DNA of 10,436 bases from Acidimicrobiia bacterium (GTDB taxonomy: Bacteria > Actinomycetota > Acidimicrobiia > Spongiisociales > JAENVV01). The notes beneath the pieces were generated by a model. It was not told where the DNA came from. It searched no databases and saw nothing but the letters and a program-made list of their open reading frames with translations. This document shows positions 1 to 6,706 of this stretch, one piece after another; position 1 is the first letter of the stretch; every line of letters begins with the position of its first letter. A program made the translations under genes and the position numbers. The stretch spans positions 815,176 through 825,611 of the forward strand of contig CP070681.1 of assembly GCA_020352575.1 (NCBI GenBank). The letters are read 5' to 3'.

Positions 1-317
1 AGGTCCTCTGCATCCGCGTGCTCGGCGGTTCGAAGCGCCGGTACGCCGGCGTGGGTGACGTGATCGTCGCCACCGTCAAGGATGCGATGCCGGGCGCCAA
101 CGTGAAGAAGGGTGAGGTCGTCAAGGCCGTCGTGGTGCGCACCGCCAAGGAGCAGCGCCGGGCCGATGGCACCTACATCCGCTTCGACGACAACGCCTGC
201 GTCCTCATCAACCAGAACCGCGAGCCCCGCGGCACCCGCATCTTCGGCCCCGTGGCCCGAGAGCTGCGTGAGCAGCGCTTCATGCGGATCGTGTCGCTCG
301 CCCCGGAGGTGATCTAG
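1..317 (+). CDS. rplN: 50S ribosomal protein L14, 5' end missing
   Basis: Large-subunit protein L14 (uL14), which binds 23S rRNA and forms part of an intersubunit bridge. The first whole codon in frame is at position 3 and reads [10 protein letters not shown], so the gene begins upstream of the window. About 104 residues are visible against roughly 122 in the family, so some 18 N-terminal residues are missing. The GTG at 18 is internal and is not the start. Recognisable family wording includes [37 protein letters not shown] and the C-terminal IVSLAPEVI. The TAG stop (315-317) directly abuts the rplX ATG. It is the first visible gene of the spc-type cluster. Identity is secure from both sequence and context. 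Confidence 0.97.
   Translation, partial: VLCIRVLGGSKRRYAGVGDVIVATVKDAMPGANVKKGEVVKAVVVRTAKEQRRADGTYIRFDDNACVLINQNREPRGTRIFGPVARELREQRFMRIVSLAPEVI
305..314 (+). promoter_or_regulatory. Near-perfect Shine-Dalgarno site for rplX inside the rplN coding end
   Basis: GGAGGTGATC is complementary to ten consecutive bases of the usual 16S rRNA 3' end. It is made by the last rplN codons (Glu-Val-Ile plus one base of the Pro codon). GGAGG ends 8 nt before the rplX ATG at 318, an ideal spacing. It suggests strong initiation of L24 with no non-coding spacer. Confidence 0.8.
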
Positions 318-623
318 ATGCGTCTGCGTGAAGGCGACACCGTGCAGGTGATCTCCGGCAAGGACAAGGGCAAGGAGTCCCGCATCATCAAGGTGATCCC
401 GGCCAAGAACCGGATCATCGTCGAGAACGTGAACACCGCGAAGAAGCACCAGCGGCCCCAGGGCCAGCAGATGCAGGGTGGGATCATCGACAAGGACATG
501 CCGATCGACGCGTCGAACGTGATGATCGTCTGCTCCAAGTGCGGCCCGACCCGGATCGCCCACGACTTCGACAAGGACGGCGACAAGTTCCGTACCTGCG
601 CCAAGTGTGGGAGTGCACTGTGA
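318..623 (+). CDS. rplX: 50S ribosomal protein L24, zinc-ribbon form
   Basis: Large-subunit assembly protein L24 (uL24), 101 aa, close to the usual length. The N-terminal KOW fold is seen in [20 protein letters not shown], followed by the basic AKKHQRPQ segment. The C-terminal part carries two CxxC pairs, C72-C75 and C94-C97, a zinc-ribbon arrangement known in a subset of bacterial L24 proteins. The ATG at 318 abuts the rplN stop and has an excellent Shine-Dalgarno site at 305-314. The TGA (621-623) overlaps the rplE GTG start by 3 nt, so the two are probably translationally coupled. Zinc binding is inferred from the cysteine spacing. Confidence 0.97.
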   Translation: MRLREGDTVQVISGKDKGKESRIIKVIPAKNRIIVENVNTAKKHQRPQGQQMQGGIIDKDMPIDASNVMIVCSKCGPTRIAHDFDKDGDKFRTCAKCGSAL

Positions 624-1177
624 CCCCTCGCCTCAAGACCAAGTACGCCGAGGAGATCGCCCCGGCCCTCAAGGACGACCTCGCCCTCGAGAACGTCATG
701 GAGGTCCCCCGCCTCACGAAGATCGTCGTGAACGTCGGGATGGGTGAGGCGACCCTCAACCGGGGCATCATCGACCAGGTGGTCGACGAGCTCTCGATCA
801 TCACCGGGCAGCGCCCGAAGGTGAACCACGCCCGTAAGTCCATCGCCGGCTTCAAGCTGCGCGAGGGCCAGGTCGTGGGTGCCTCGGTCACCCTGCGCGG
901 TGACCGGATGTGGGAGTTCTACGACCGGCTCGTCGCCGTCGCCATCCCCCGTATCCGCGACTTCCGCGGTCTCAACCCCAAGTCGTTCGACGGGCGTGGC
1001 AACTACACGTTCGGCGTGACGGAGCAGTTGATCTTCCCGGAGATCGACTACGACAAGATCTCGGCGGTGCGCGGGATGGACATCACCATCTGCACCTCCG
1101 CCACCGACAACGAGGGCGGCCGGCGTCTCCTGGAGATGCTCGGGTTCCCGTTCCGCAAGCAGCAAGTCGCTGGCTGA
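620..1177 (+). CDS. rplE: 50S ribosomal protein L5
   Basis: Large-subunit protein L5 (uL5), which binds 5S rRNA and contacts P-site tRNA in the central protuberance. The protein is 185 aa, a normal length. Family wording includes the start [12 protein letters not shown], the [10 protein letters not shown] segment, [45 protein letters not shown], the MDITICTSA strand and the end LLEMLGFPF. The GTG at 620 is preferred because family homology starts exactly there, it forms a GTGA overlap with the rplX stop, and GGGAG lies 6 nt upstream at 609-613. The reading frame is open further upstream (to an ATG at 539), but that part is out-of-frame rplX sequence. Confidence 0.97.
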   Translation: MTPRLKTKYAEEIAPALKDDLALENVMEVPRLTKIVVNVGMGEATLNRGIIDQVVDELSIITGQRPKVNHARKSIAGFKLREGQVVGASVTLRGDRMWEFYDRLVAVAIPRIRDFRGLNPKSFDGRGNYTFGVTEQLIFPEIDYDKISAVRGMDITICTSATDNEGGRRLLEMLGFPFRKQQVAG

Positions 1178-1193
1178 CCCCCGGAGAATCTCA

Positions 1194-1379
1194 ATGGCAA
1201 AGAAGTCCCAGATCGCCAAGGCAAAGCGCAAGCCCAAGTTCGCCTCCCGCGGCTACAACCGCTGTGGAAGGTGTGGGCGCCCGCGTGCGTACCTGCGCCG
1301 GTTCGGCATGTGCCGTATCTGCGTGCGGGAGCTCGCACTGCGGGGCGAACTGCCCGGAGTCCGCAAGGCATCGTGGTAA
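1194..1379 (+). CDS. rpsN: 30S ribosomal protein S14, type Z (zinc-binding)
   Basis: Small-subunit protein S14 (uS14) in its short 61-residue zinc form, sometimes called rpsZ. It helps build the head of the 30S subunit. The zinc ligands are the two CxxC pairs C24-C27 (NRCGRCGRP) and C40-C43 ([10 protein letters not shown]). The conserved end LPGVRKASW is intact. The start is ATG 1194, with CGGAG about 7 nt upstream. It sits between rplE and rpsH, the standard position. The longer cysteine-free S14 that some actinobacteria induce under zinc starvation is not in this window. Confidence 0.97.
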   Translation: MAKKSQIAKAKRKPKFASRGYNRCGRCGRPRAYLRRFGMCRICVRELALRGELPGVRKASW

Positions 1380-1382
1380 CCC

Positions 1383-1778
1383 ATGAACACTGATCCCATC
1401 GCTGACATGCTCACCCGCATTCGCAATGCGAATGCCGTGCAGCACGCCTCCACCTCGATGCCCGCATCGAAGGTGAAGGCCAACATCGCCCGGATCCTCG
1501 CATCGGAGGGGTTCATCGATTCCTTCGAGGTGAAGCAGAACGGCGTCGGCAACACCCTCACGGTGAAGCTGCGCTACGGCCAGGAGGGCCAGCCGGCCAT
1601 CCAGGGCATCCGCCGGGTGTCCAGCCCCGGTCGTCGGGTGTACCGCAAGTCCCACGAGCTGCCCCGCGCGCAGGGCGGGCTCGGTGTGGTCGTCGTCTCC
1701 ACCTCCCAGGGGATGATGGCCGACCGTGATGCCCGTCGCCGCAAGCTGGGTGGCGAAATCGTCTGCGAGGTGTGGTGA
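1383..1778 (+). CDS. rpsH: 30S ribosomal protein S8
   Basis: Small-subunit protein S8 (uS8), a primary 16S rRNA binder in the central domain. In E. coli it is also the translational repressor of the spc operon. The protein is 131 aa, the usual length. Visible signatures are the N-terminal TDPIADMLTRIRNAN, the SKVKANIARIL helix, SSPGRRVYRK, and the C-terminal GLGVVVVSTSQG ending in GGEIVCEVW, the RNA-binding core. The start is ATG 1383, 3 nt after the rpsN stop. Its Shine-Dalgarno is weak (AAGG at 1365-1368, 14 nt away), so it probably relies on coupling to rpsN. Its TGA shares one base with the rplF ATG. Autoregulation by S8 is not shown by this sequence. Confidence 0.97.
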   Translation: MNTDPIADMLTRIRNANAVQHASTSMPASKVKANIARILASEGFIDSFEVKQNGVGNTLTVKLRYGQEGQPAIQGIRRVSSPGRRVYRKSHELPRAQGGLGVVVVSTSQGMMADRDARRRKLGGEIVCEVW

Positions 1779-2317
1779 TGTCGCGCGTCGGCAAGGCCCC
1801 CATCGCGCTGCCCGACAAGGTCGAGATCGCCGTCGACGGCGAGACCGTCACCGTCAAGGGCCCCAAGGGTGAGCTCACCCGCACCTTCACCGACCGCGTC
1901 GGCTTCGAGGTCGAAGACGGCGTCGTCACGGTGACCCGTGCGAACGAGCAGCGCCAGACCCGTGCGCTCCACGGCCTCTCCCGTGCCCTCCTCAACAACA
2001 TGGTGCAGGGCGTCCACGAGGGCTACCGCAAGGAGCTCTCGATCGTCGGCGTCGGCTATCGGGCGTCCATGAAGGGTTCCCAACTCGAGCTGCTCGTCGG
2101 GTTCTCCCACCCGGTGCTCATCGACGCCGTCGAGGGCATCACGGTCGAGGTCCCCGAGCCCACGAAGATCATCGTGTCGGGCATCGACAAGGAAAGGGTC
2201 GGCCAGGTGGCTGCCAACATCCGCGCGGTCAAGCCGCCGGAGCCCTACAAGGGCAAGGGCATCCGCTACGTCGACGAGTACGTCCGCCGCAAGGCCGGAA
2301 AGGCTGGTGTGCGATGA
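1778..2317 (+). CDS. rplF: 50S ribosomal protein L6
   Basis: Large-subunit protein L6 (uL6), located near the factor-binding centre and the sarcin-ricin loop. The protein is 179 aa, typical of the family. The start [15 protein letters not shown] is canonical. The second domain shows the conserved GVGYRA, the LLVGFSHPV strand and the end [17 protein letters not shown], the L6 signature. ATG 1778 is chosen over the in-frame GTG at 1772, because homology starts at MSR and GAGGT (1767-1771) lies 6 nt upstream. The start shares one base with the rpsH stop (TGATG), and the TGA overlaps the rplR start by 4 nt (ATGA). Both junctions suggest coupled translation. Confidence 0.97.
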   Translation: MSRVGKAPIALPDKVEIAVDGETVTVKGPKGELTRTFTDRVGFEVEDGVVTVTRANEQRQTRALHGLSRALLNNMVQGVHEGYRKELSIVGVGYRASMKGSQLELLVGFSHPVLIDAVEGITVEVPEPTKIIVSGIDKERVGQVAANIRAVKPPEPYKGKGIRYVDEYVRRKAGKAGVR

Positions 2318-2667
2318 GCGCCTCGAGGGCAGTCGCCCGCAAGCGTCGCCACGTGCGCGTCCGCAAGCGCATCCACGGCACGGCCGAGCGACCGCGTCTC
2401 GCGGTGTTCCGGTCCAACAAGTACATCTACGCCCAGGTCATCGACGACGACGCCGGCACCACCATCGCTGCTGCCTCGTCGCTCGAGGGCGACTTCAAGG
2501 GGAAGGGCCTCACCGTCGAGACGGCGGGCGAGGTCGGCACCCTGGTCGCGGCCCGGGCCAAGGAAGCAGGCATCGAGACCGTCATCTTCGACCGCGGTGG
2601 GTTCCCCTACCACGGCCGGGTGAAGGCTCTCGCCGACGCCGCCCGCGACGGCGGCCTGGACTTCTAG
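2314..2667 (+). CDS. rplR: 50S ribosomal protein L18
   Basis: Large-subunit protein L18 (uL18), which binds 5S rRNA together with L5 in the central protuberance. The protein is 117 aa, the usual length. Signatures are the basic N-terminus [37 protein letters not shown] (residues about 9-45) and the end [26 protein letters not shown], both highly conserved. The ATG at 2314 overlaps the rplF stop (ATGA), with AAAGG at 2299-2303 as a somewhat distant Shine-Dalgarno. It is followed by rpsE after 13 nt. Confidence 0.97.
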   Translation: MSASRAVARKRRHVRVRKRIHGTAERPRLAVFRSNKYIYAQVIDDDAGTTIAAASSLEGDFKGKGLTVETAGEVGTLVAARAKEAGIETVIFDRGGFPYHGRVKALADAARDGGLDF

Positions 2668-2680
2668 GAAGGGCACAGTC

Positions 2681-3247
2681 ATGGCTCGACAGAACAGGAA
2701 CCAGGACTCGCCCTACGACGAGCGGGTCATCCAGATCAACCGTGTCGCGAAGGTCGTCAAGGGTGGCCGTCGCTTCTCCTTCACCGCCCTCGTGTGTGTG
2801 GGCGATGGTGAGGGCAAGGTCGGCATTGGCTACGCCAAGGCCAGTGAGGTCCCCGCGGCCATCCAGAAGGCGATGGACATCGCCCGGACCCGCATGCACC
2901 TCATCCCCATGGCCGGCAACACGATCATCCACGAGATCATCGGCGTGCACGACTCGTCCCGGGTCATGCTCAAGCCAGCTGCTCCCGGTACCGGTGTGAT
3001 CGCCGGCGGCGCAGCCCGCCAGATCCTCGAGTCCGCCGGCATCAAGGACGTGCTCGCGAAGTCCCTCGGCAGCCCGACCCACATCAACGTCGCGAAGGCG
3101 ACGATGGACGGGCTCCTCGGCCAGCGTCGTCCCGACGAGGTGGCGAAGCTCCGTGGCCAGAACGTGGACGACATCGTCCCGCCGGCCGTGCTCGCCTCCT
3201 ACCGGTCCACCGAGGCGCTCCGCGCCCATGCGAAGGCCGAGGGCTGA
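2681..3247 (+). CDS. rpsE: 30S ribosomal protein S5
   Basis: Small-subunit protein S5 (uS5), which lines the mRNA entry channel and influences decoding fidelity. The protein is 188 aa, within the range for the family. The N-terminal double-stranded RNA-binding-like domain is seen in [16 protein letters not shown], then [25 protein letters not shown] (about residues 40-66). The second half has the loop [19 protein letters not shown] and the helix [14 protein letters not shown]. The start is ATG 2681, with GGAAGGG 7 nt upstream overlapping the end of the rplR TAG. The TGA is one base from the rpmD ATG. Confidence 0.97.
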   Translation: MARQNRNQDSPYDERVIQINRVAKVVKGGRRFSFTALVCVGDGEGKVGIGYAKASEVPAAIQKAMDIARTRMHLIPMAGNTIIHEIIGVHDSSRVMLKPAAPGTGVIAGGAARQILESAGIKDVLAKSLGSPTHINVAKATMDGLLGQRRPDEVAKLRGQNVDDIVPPAVLASYRSTEALRAHAKAEG

Positions 3248-3248
3248 G

Positions 3249-3431
3249 ATGGCCGACCTCAAGATCACGCTCACGAAGAGCCTCATCGGCGAGAAGCCGA
3301 AGACCCGGGCCACGGTCCGGGGCCTGGGCCTTCGTCGCATGCACCAGACGGTGACCCAGAAGGACAACGACGTCACCCGGGGGATGATCCGCAGGGTCGC
3401 CCACCTCGTGACCGTCGAGGAAGAGAAGTAG
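3249..3431 (+). CDS. rpmD: 50S ribosomal protein L30
   Basis: Small large-subunit protein L30 (uL30), 60 aa, the full size of the bacterial family. The sequence begins [14 protein letters not shown], continues with the [20 protein letters not shown] segment that defines L30, and ends in the strand [14 protein letters not shown] 3249 is the start: homology begins here and GAGGG lies 5 nt upstream (3239-3243). The frame is open back to 3153, but that stretch is out-of-frame rpsE. L30 is lost in some bacterial lineages and is retained here between rpsE and rplO. Confidence 0.96.
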   Translation: MADLKITLTKSLIGEKPKTRATVRGLGLRRMHQTVTQKDNDVTRGMIRRVAHLVTVEEEK

Positions 3432-3435
3432 GACC

Positions 3436-3891
3436 ATGTCCGACGAACAGCTGAGGTTGCACGACCTCAAGCCCGCCGAGGGTTCGAAGAAGAAGAAGAT
3501 CCGTGTCGGCCGCGGTGAAGGCGGACGGCGTGGCAAGACCGCCGGCCGTGGCACCAAGGGCGCCAAGGCCCGTGGCTCGCTGCCCCCGTGGTTCGAGGGT
3601 GGCCGCACCCCGATCCACCGCCAGCTCCCGCACCTGCGTGGGTTCAAGAACCCGAATCGCGTCGAGTACAACCCGGTCAACGTCGGGTCGCTCGAGGTGT
3701 TCGCCGCGGGGACCGAGATCACTCCCGACATGCTCCGTGCCAATGGCCTCGCCAAGAAGAAGGGTCTCGTGAAGATCCTCGGCGACGGCGACCTCTCGGT
3801 GAAGCTCACCGTGAAGGCCCATGCAGTGAGTGCATCGGCCAAGGAGAAGATCGAGGCGGCAGGCGGCTCGGTCGAGCTCATCGAGCGCTGA
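3436..3891 (+). CDS. rplO: 50S ribosomal protein L15
   Basis: Large-subunit protein L15 (uL15), an early assembly protein on 23S rRNA, 151 aa. The glycine- and arginine-rich N-terminal extension GRGEGGRRGKTAGRGTKGAKAR (about residues 25-46) threads into rRNA. It is followed by WFEGGRTPIHRQLPHLRGFKNP and the C-terminal globular domain with VNVGSLEVF and GLAKKKGLVKILGDGDL. The start is ATG 3436, four nt after the rpmD stop, behind a purine-rich stretch. The wording closely follows actinobacterial L15. The TGA forms the left edge of the hairpins at 3891-3913. Confidence 0.97.
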   Translation: MSDEQLRLHDLKPAEGSKKKKIRVGRGEGGRRGKTAGRGTKGAKARGSLPPWFEGGRTPIHRQLPHLRGFKNPNRVEYNPVNVGSLEVFAAGTEITPDMLRANGLAKKKGLVKILGDGDLSVKLTVKAHAVSASAKEKIEAAGGSVELIER

Positions 3892-3913
3892 TCGGCCCCG
3901 GGCCGATGGCCCG
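3891..3913 (+). other. Two overlapping, mutually exclusive hairpins between rplO and secY
   Basis: The 62-nt gap before secY starts with ATCGGCCC-C-GGGCCGAT (3891-3907), a perfect inverted repeat beginning at the last base of the rplO stop. It overlaps a second one, CGGGCC-GAT-GGCCCG (3899-3913). The shared GGGCC can pair with only one partner at a time. No T tract follows, so a classical terminator is unlikely. It could be an attenuator-like switch or an mRNA processing/stability element. The rest of the gap is unremarkable up to the secY ribosome-binding site AGGAG (3941-3945). Confidence 0.4.
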
Positions 3914-3953
3914 CTGACCGCTACCCTCCCGCAGACCCCCAGGAGATTCATCG

Positions 3954-5267
3954 ATGCTGGCCGTGTACCGCCACATGTTCACGATCCCCGACCTCCGTCG
4001 GAAGATCCTGTTCACCCTGTTCATCTTCTTCGTCTACCGCCTCGGCGCGACGATCGTCGTCCCCGGCATCAACCTCGATCGCCTCGGGGAGCTGGCGGAC
4101 CTCGCCGACCAGGGTGGTGTCGTGGGATTGCTGAACCTGTTCTCGGGCGGTGGCCTGGAGAACTTCTCGGTGTTGGGCCTCGGCATCATGCCGTACATCA
4201 CCGCGAGCATCATCATGCAGTTGCTCGCCGTGGTGATCCCACGCCTGCAGGCCCTCCAGGAGGAGGGTGATGCCGGCCGGAAGGTGATCACGCAGTGGAC
4301 CCGGTACCTCACGGTGATCCTCGCGCTCATCCAGTCGACGACGATCTCCTACCTGGCGGCGCAGGGTTCCAGCCTCTTCGGCGGGATCTCGCTCATCCCC
4401 GACTACTCGCCGGGCAAGGCACTCCTCATCATCCTCACGATGACGGCGGGTACCTCGTTCGTGATGTGGCTCGGTGAGCTCATCACCCAACGGGGCATCG
4501 GCAACGGCATGTCACTGCTGATCTTCATCAGCATCATCAGCCAGCTCCCGGGCCAGTTCACCGGCATCTACCAGTTCACCGCCTCGGCGGGTGACTGGGA
4601 GCGGTTCGCCATCTTCATCGTGGCGTTCCTGCTCATGATCGTGGCGATCCTGTACGTCGATCAGGGCCAGCGCCGCATCCCGATCCAGTTCGCCAAGCGC
4701 GTCCGTGGTCGTCGCGTCATGGGCGGTGGCAACACCTACATCCCCCTCAAGGTGAACACCGCCGGCGTGATCCCCGTGATCTTTGCCACCTCGGTGCTCA
4801 TCTTCCCCGCCCTCCTCACGACCCTCATCCCTTCGAATGCGGGGTGGCTCGAGTCCGTGCGGGACTGGGTGAACACGAACTTCGGGTTCGGCACCGGGTC
4901 CACGTGGACCTACATCATCGGGCTGTTCCTGCTCATCGTGTTCTTCACCTACTTCTACACGGCGATCCAGTTCGACCCGGCGAAGCAGGCCGACAGCATC
5001 CAGCGCCAGGGCGGCTTCATCCCCGGCGTGCGTCCCGGCCGCCAGACCGAGGCACACCTCGCCCACATCCTCAACCGCATCACCCTGCCGGGCGCCCTGT
5101 TCCTCGGGGGGATCTCGATCCTCCCGTCGATCCTCTCGAACATCTGGGACATCCCGATCGGCTTCTCCGGGGTCTCGGTGCTCATCGTCGTGGGCGTGGC
5201 CCTCGAGACGATGAAGCAGATCGAGTCCCAGCTCACGATGCGGAACTATGAAGGCTTCCTGACGTAG
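3954..5267 (+). CDS. secY: Protein translocase channel subunit SecY
   Basis: Core channel of the Sec translocon in the cytoplasmic membrane, working with SecE, SecG and SecA for export and with ribosomes for membrane insertion. The protein is 437 aa, a standard length, with ten predicted membrane segments; the first is about residues 18-37. Conserved pieces are NLFSGGGL in the plug region, LGIMPYITASIIMQLL, ITQRGIGNGMSLLIF, the cytosolic loop DQGQRRIPIQFAKR with NTYIPLKVNTAGVIPVIFA, FTYFYTAIQFDP, the SecA/ribosome-contacting loop QGGFIPGVRPG, and the C-terminal ESQLTMRNYEGFL. The start is ATG 3954, with AGGAG 8 nt upstream. It is in its usual place after rplO and before adk. The stop codon lies in a hairpin. 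Confidence 0.98.
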   Translation: MLAVYRHMFTIPDLRRKILFTLFIFFVYRLGATIVVPGINLDRLGELADLADQGGVVGLLNLFSGGGLENFSVLGLGIMPYITASIIMQLLAVVIPRLQALQEEGDAGRKVITQWTRYLTVILALIQSTTISYLAAQGSSLFGGISLIPDYSPGKALLIILTMTAGTSFVMWLGELITQRGIGNGMSLLIFISIISQLPGQFTGIYQFTASAGDWERFAIFIVAFLLMIVAILYVDQGQRRIPIQFAKRVRGRRVMGGGNTYIPLKVNTAGVIPVIFATSVLIFPALLTTLIPSNAGWLESVRDWVNTNFGFGTGSTWTYIIGLFLLIVFFTYFYTAIQFDPAKQADSIQRQGGFIPGVRPGRQTEAHLAHILNRITLPGALFLGGISILPSILSNIWDIPIGFSGVSVLIVVGVALETMKQIESQLTMRNYEGFLT

Positions 5268-5277
5268 TCAGGAAGCC
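5253..5277 (+). terminator. Perfect 11-bp hairpin over the secY stop codon
   Basis: GGCTTCCTGAC-GTA-GTCAGGAAGCC is an exact 11-bp inverted repeat with a 3-nt spacer. The secY TAG starts in that spacer. A very stable RNA hairpin is expected. No clear T run follows (GTTGTCGGTC), so it is either a U-less terminator of the kind proposed for high-GC bacteria, giving partial termination before adk, or a 3'-end stabiliser. The structure is certain from sequence; its role is inferred. Confidence 0.5.
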
Positions 5278-5278
5278 G

Positions 5279-5331
5279 TTGTCGGTCATCGGTTCTCGGT
5301 CCTCCGATAACTGACAACCGACAACTGATGA
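5279..5331. repeat. Inverted arrays of 7-nt repeats upstream of adk
   Basis: Positions 5279-5306 read as four heptads: TTGTCGG, TCATCGG, TTCTCGG, TCCTCCG. Positions 5304-5331 read as four more in opposite sense: CCGATAA, CTGACAA, CCGACAA, CTGATGA (consensus CYGAYAA). The first heptad is the exact reverse complement of CCGACAA. Together they give a 9-bp outer stem, GTTGTCGGT (5278-5286) with ACCGACAAC (5317-5325), and an inner ATCGG/CCGAT pairing. No ORF of credible function covers this stretch. It fills most of the secY-adk gap and may be a dispersed intergenic repeat of this genome. Confidence 0.6.
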
Positions 5332-5336
5332 CGAGC

Positions 5337-5347
5337 GAGCGAAGCGA
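5337..5347 (+). repeat. 11-mer GAGCGAAGCGA just upstream of adk
   Basis: GAGCGAAGCGA occurs 8 nt before the adk ATG, within a wider GAGC/GCGAGC-rich stretch (5333-5350). The same 11-mer lies just before the toxin gene start on the minus strand (7111-7121). It replaces the spot where a Shine-Dalgarno would be expected, and adk has no strong GGAGG. Confidence 0.5.
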
Positions 5348-5355
5348 GCTGAGCT

Positions 5356-5898
5356 ATGAAGATCCTGTTCTTGGGCCCTCCCGGGGCCGGCAAGGGAACG
5401 CAGGCGGTGCAGGTGGCGTCCTACTTCGGGCTCGCCCACGTCTCGACGGGGGACATGTTCCGTGCCCTCTCGGACGAGACCGAACTCGGCCGCCGGGTAC
5501 TGGCGATCATGGCGTCCGGTGAGCTCGTCCCCGACGAAACCACCATCGAGATGCTCGAAGCGCGCATCGAAGAGGATGACGCCCAGGACGGCTACATCCT
5601 CGACGGTTTCCCCCGGACCCTCGCCCAGGCCGAGGCGCTCGACGCCTTCCTGGGTGACGACTCGCTCGACCACGTCGTCGTGCTCGAGGTCCCCGAGGAC
5701 GAACTCGTGCTGCGACTCATGGCCCGCGGCCGGGCCGACGACACCGAGGACTCGGTCCGGACCCGCCTCGGGGTCTACGCCCGCGACACCGAGCCACTCA
5801 TCGCCCACTACGAGCCCCGCGGCATCGTCCGCCACATCCATGGGCTCGGCGACATCGACACGATCACGACGAGCATCATCCGGGCCATCGAGTCTTGA
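5356..5898 (+). CDS. adk: Adenylate kinase, short-LID form
   Basis: Cytosolic enzyme that interconverts ATP + AMP and 2 ADP, keeping adenine nucleotides balanced. The protein is 180 aa, the short form typical of actinobacteria. The P-loop GPPGAGKGTQ is at residues 7-16, the AMP-binding STGDMFR at 30-36 and DGFPRT at 83-88. RGRADDTEDSVRTR at 124-137 is the short LID with catalytic arginines; there is no zinc-finger LID insertion. The start is ATG 5356, since homology starts at MKILFLGPPG. An in-frame upstream ATG at 5328 would add only repeat-derived residues (MTSERSELS). The Shine-Dalgarno is weak. The TGA overlaps the map TTG start by 4 nt (TTGA). Confidence 0.97.
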   Translation: MKILFLGPPGAGKGTQAVQVASYFGLAHVSTGDMFRALSDETELGRRVLAIMASGELVPDETTIEMLEARIEEDDAQDGYILDGFPRTLAQAEALDAFLGDDSLDHVVVLEVPEDELVLRLMARGRADDTEDSVRTRLGVYARDTEPLIAHYEPRGIVRHIHGLGDIDTITTSIIRAIES

Positions 5899-5909
5899 TC
5901 ACGATCAAG
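5894..5909 (+). promoter_or_regulatory. Palindrome enclosing the map TTG start codon
   Basis: CTTGATC-AC-GATCAAG is a perfect 7-bp inverted repeat that contains both the adk TGA and the map TTG. As RNA it can form a 6-bp stem with a CACG loop that would hide the start codon. Map then might be translated mainly when ribosomes finishing adk open the stem. There is no good Shine-Dalgarno for map, which fits dependence on coupling. The function is inferred. Confidence 0.35.
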
Positions 5910-6692
5910 TCGCCCTCGGAGTTCGCCAAGATGCGCGTCGCCGGAGCGTGCGTGGCGGCGGTGCACCAGGCGGTGCGCGAGGCGGCTGAGCCCGGGATGA
6001 CGACCGGGCACCTCGACGCCCTCTCGGCGAAGGTGATCGAGGAGCGCGGATGCACCCCGAGCTTCCTCGGCTACTACGGCTACCCGTCGTCGATCTGCGC
6101 GTCACCGAACTCGGTGATCGTGCACGGGATCCCGGGTGACTACGTCCTCCAGGAGGGTGACCTCATCTCGATCGATGTGGGTGCCATCTACGAGGGGTAC
6201 CACGGCGATGCCGCGATCTCCTTCGGCGTGGGCGAGCTGTCGCTCGAGCGGGACCGGCTCCTCACCACCACAGAGGAGGCCATGTGGGTGGGCCTCGCCA
6301 AGGCGGTCCCCGGGAACCGGGTCGGTGACATCGGCGCCGCCGTCGAAGCCGTCGGCCACGCTGCGGGTTATGGGGTGGTGCGTGAGTACGTCGGACACGG
6401 GATCGGCAAGCGCATGCACGAGGAGCCGCAGGTCCCGAACCACGGCAAGGCGGGCAAGGGAATGAAGCTCCGCACCGGCATGGCGCTCTGCATCGAGCCG
6501 ATGTTCAACCTCGGCACCCACGAGACGGCGGTCCTCGACGATGAGTGGACCGTGGTGACGGCCGACGGCAGCACCTCCTGCCACTGGGAGCACACGATCG
6601 CCCTCACCGAGGATGGCCCCCAGGTCTTCACCCTGCCGGACGGCGCCGAGACCAACCTCGACGCGCTCCTCGCCGCCCGCGCCCTCAGCTGA
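5895..6692 (+). CDS. map: Type I methionine aminopeptidase
   Basis: Metalloenzyme that removes the initiator methionine from new proteins whose second residue is small. The protein is 265 aa, normal for type I. The five metal ligands are all visible: D94 (ISIDVG), D105 (HGDAA), H168 (VGHGIG), E201 (CIEPM) and E232 (WEHT). Substrate-site histidines H77 (VHGIP) and H175 (RMHEEP) are also present. The TTG at 5895 is the best start, because it places MITIKSPSE at the N-terminus as in homologues and forms a TTGA overlap with adk. The next in-frame ATG (5931) would cut off conserved sequence. The last 8 nt overlap the convergent toxin gene. infA would be the usual next gene but is absent. Confidence 0.96.
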   Translation: MITIKSPSEFAKMRVAGACVAAVHQAVREAAEPGMTTGHLDALSAKVIEERGCTPSFLGYYGYPSSICASPNSVIVHGIPGDYVLQEGDLISIDVGAIYEGYHGDAAISFGVGELSLERDRLLTTTEEAMWVGLAKAVPGNRVGDIGAAVEAVGHAAGYGVVREYVGHGIGKRMHEEPQVPNHGKAGKGMKLRTGMALCIEPMFNLGTHETAVLDDEWTVVTADGSTSCHWEHTIALTEDGPQVFTLPDGAETNLDALLAARALS

Positions 6693-6706
6693 TCAGTCGG
6701 GCGGCG
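6671..6706. terminator. Candidate bidirectional terminator at the map/vapC convergence
   Basis: CGCCGCCC (6671-6678) and GGGCGGCG (6699-6706) form a perfect 8-bp inverted repeat around a 20-nt loop. Both convergent stop codons (map TGA 6690-6692, toxin TGA 6685-6687) lie in the loop, which also holds the palindrome CTGATCAG. There is no T run on either side. It is well placed to stop transcripts meeting head-on, but the long loop makes this uncertain. Confidence 0.35.

Noticed and set aside
314..1237. 307-codon open frame on the minus strand opposite rplX and rplE
   Set aside because: Same reason: antisense frame of conserved genes in GC-rich DNA, with no recognisable domain.
5279..5331. CRISPR-like array
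   Set aside because: The repeats are 7-nt units without spacers and there are no cas genes.
5328..5355. Upstream ATG start for adk (5328)
   Set aside because: It would add MTSERSELS from the repeat, whereas adenylate kinase homology begins at the ATG at 5356. That ATG is not in the same frame as the family start, which settles the choice.
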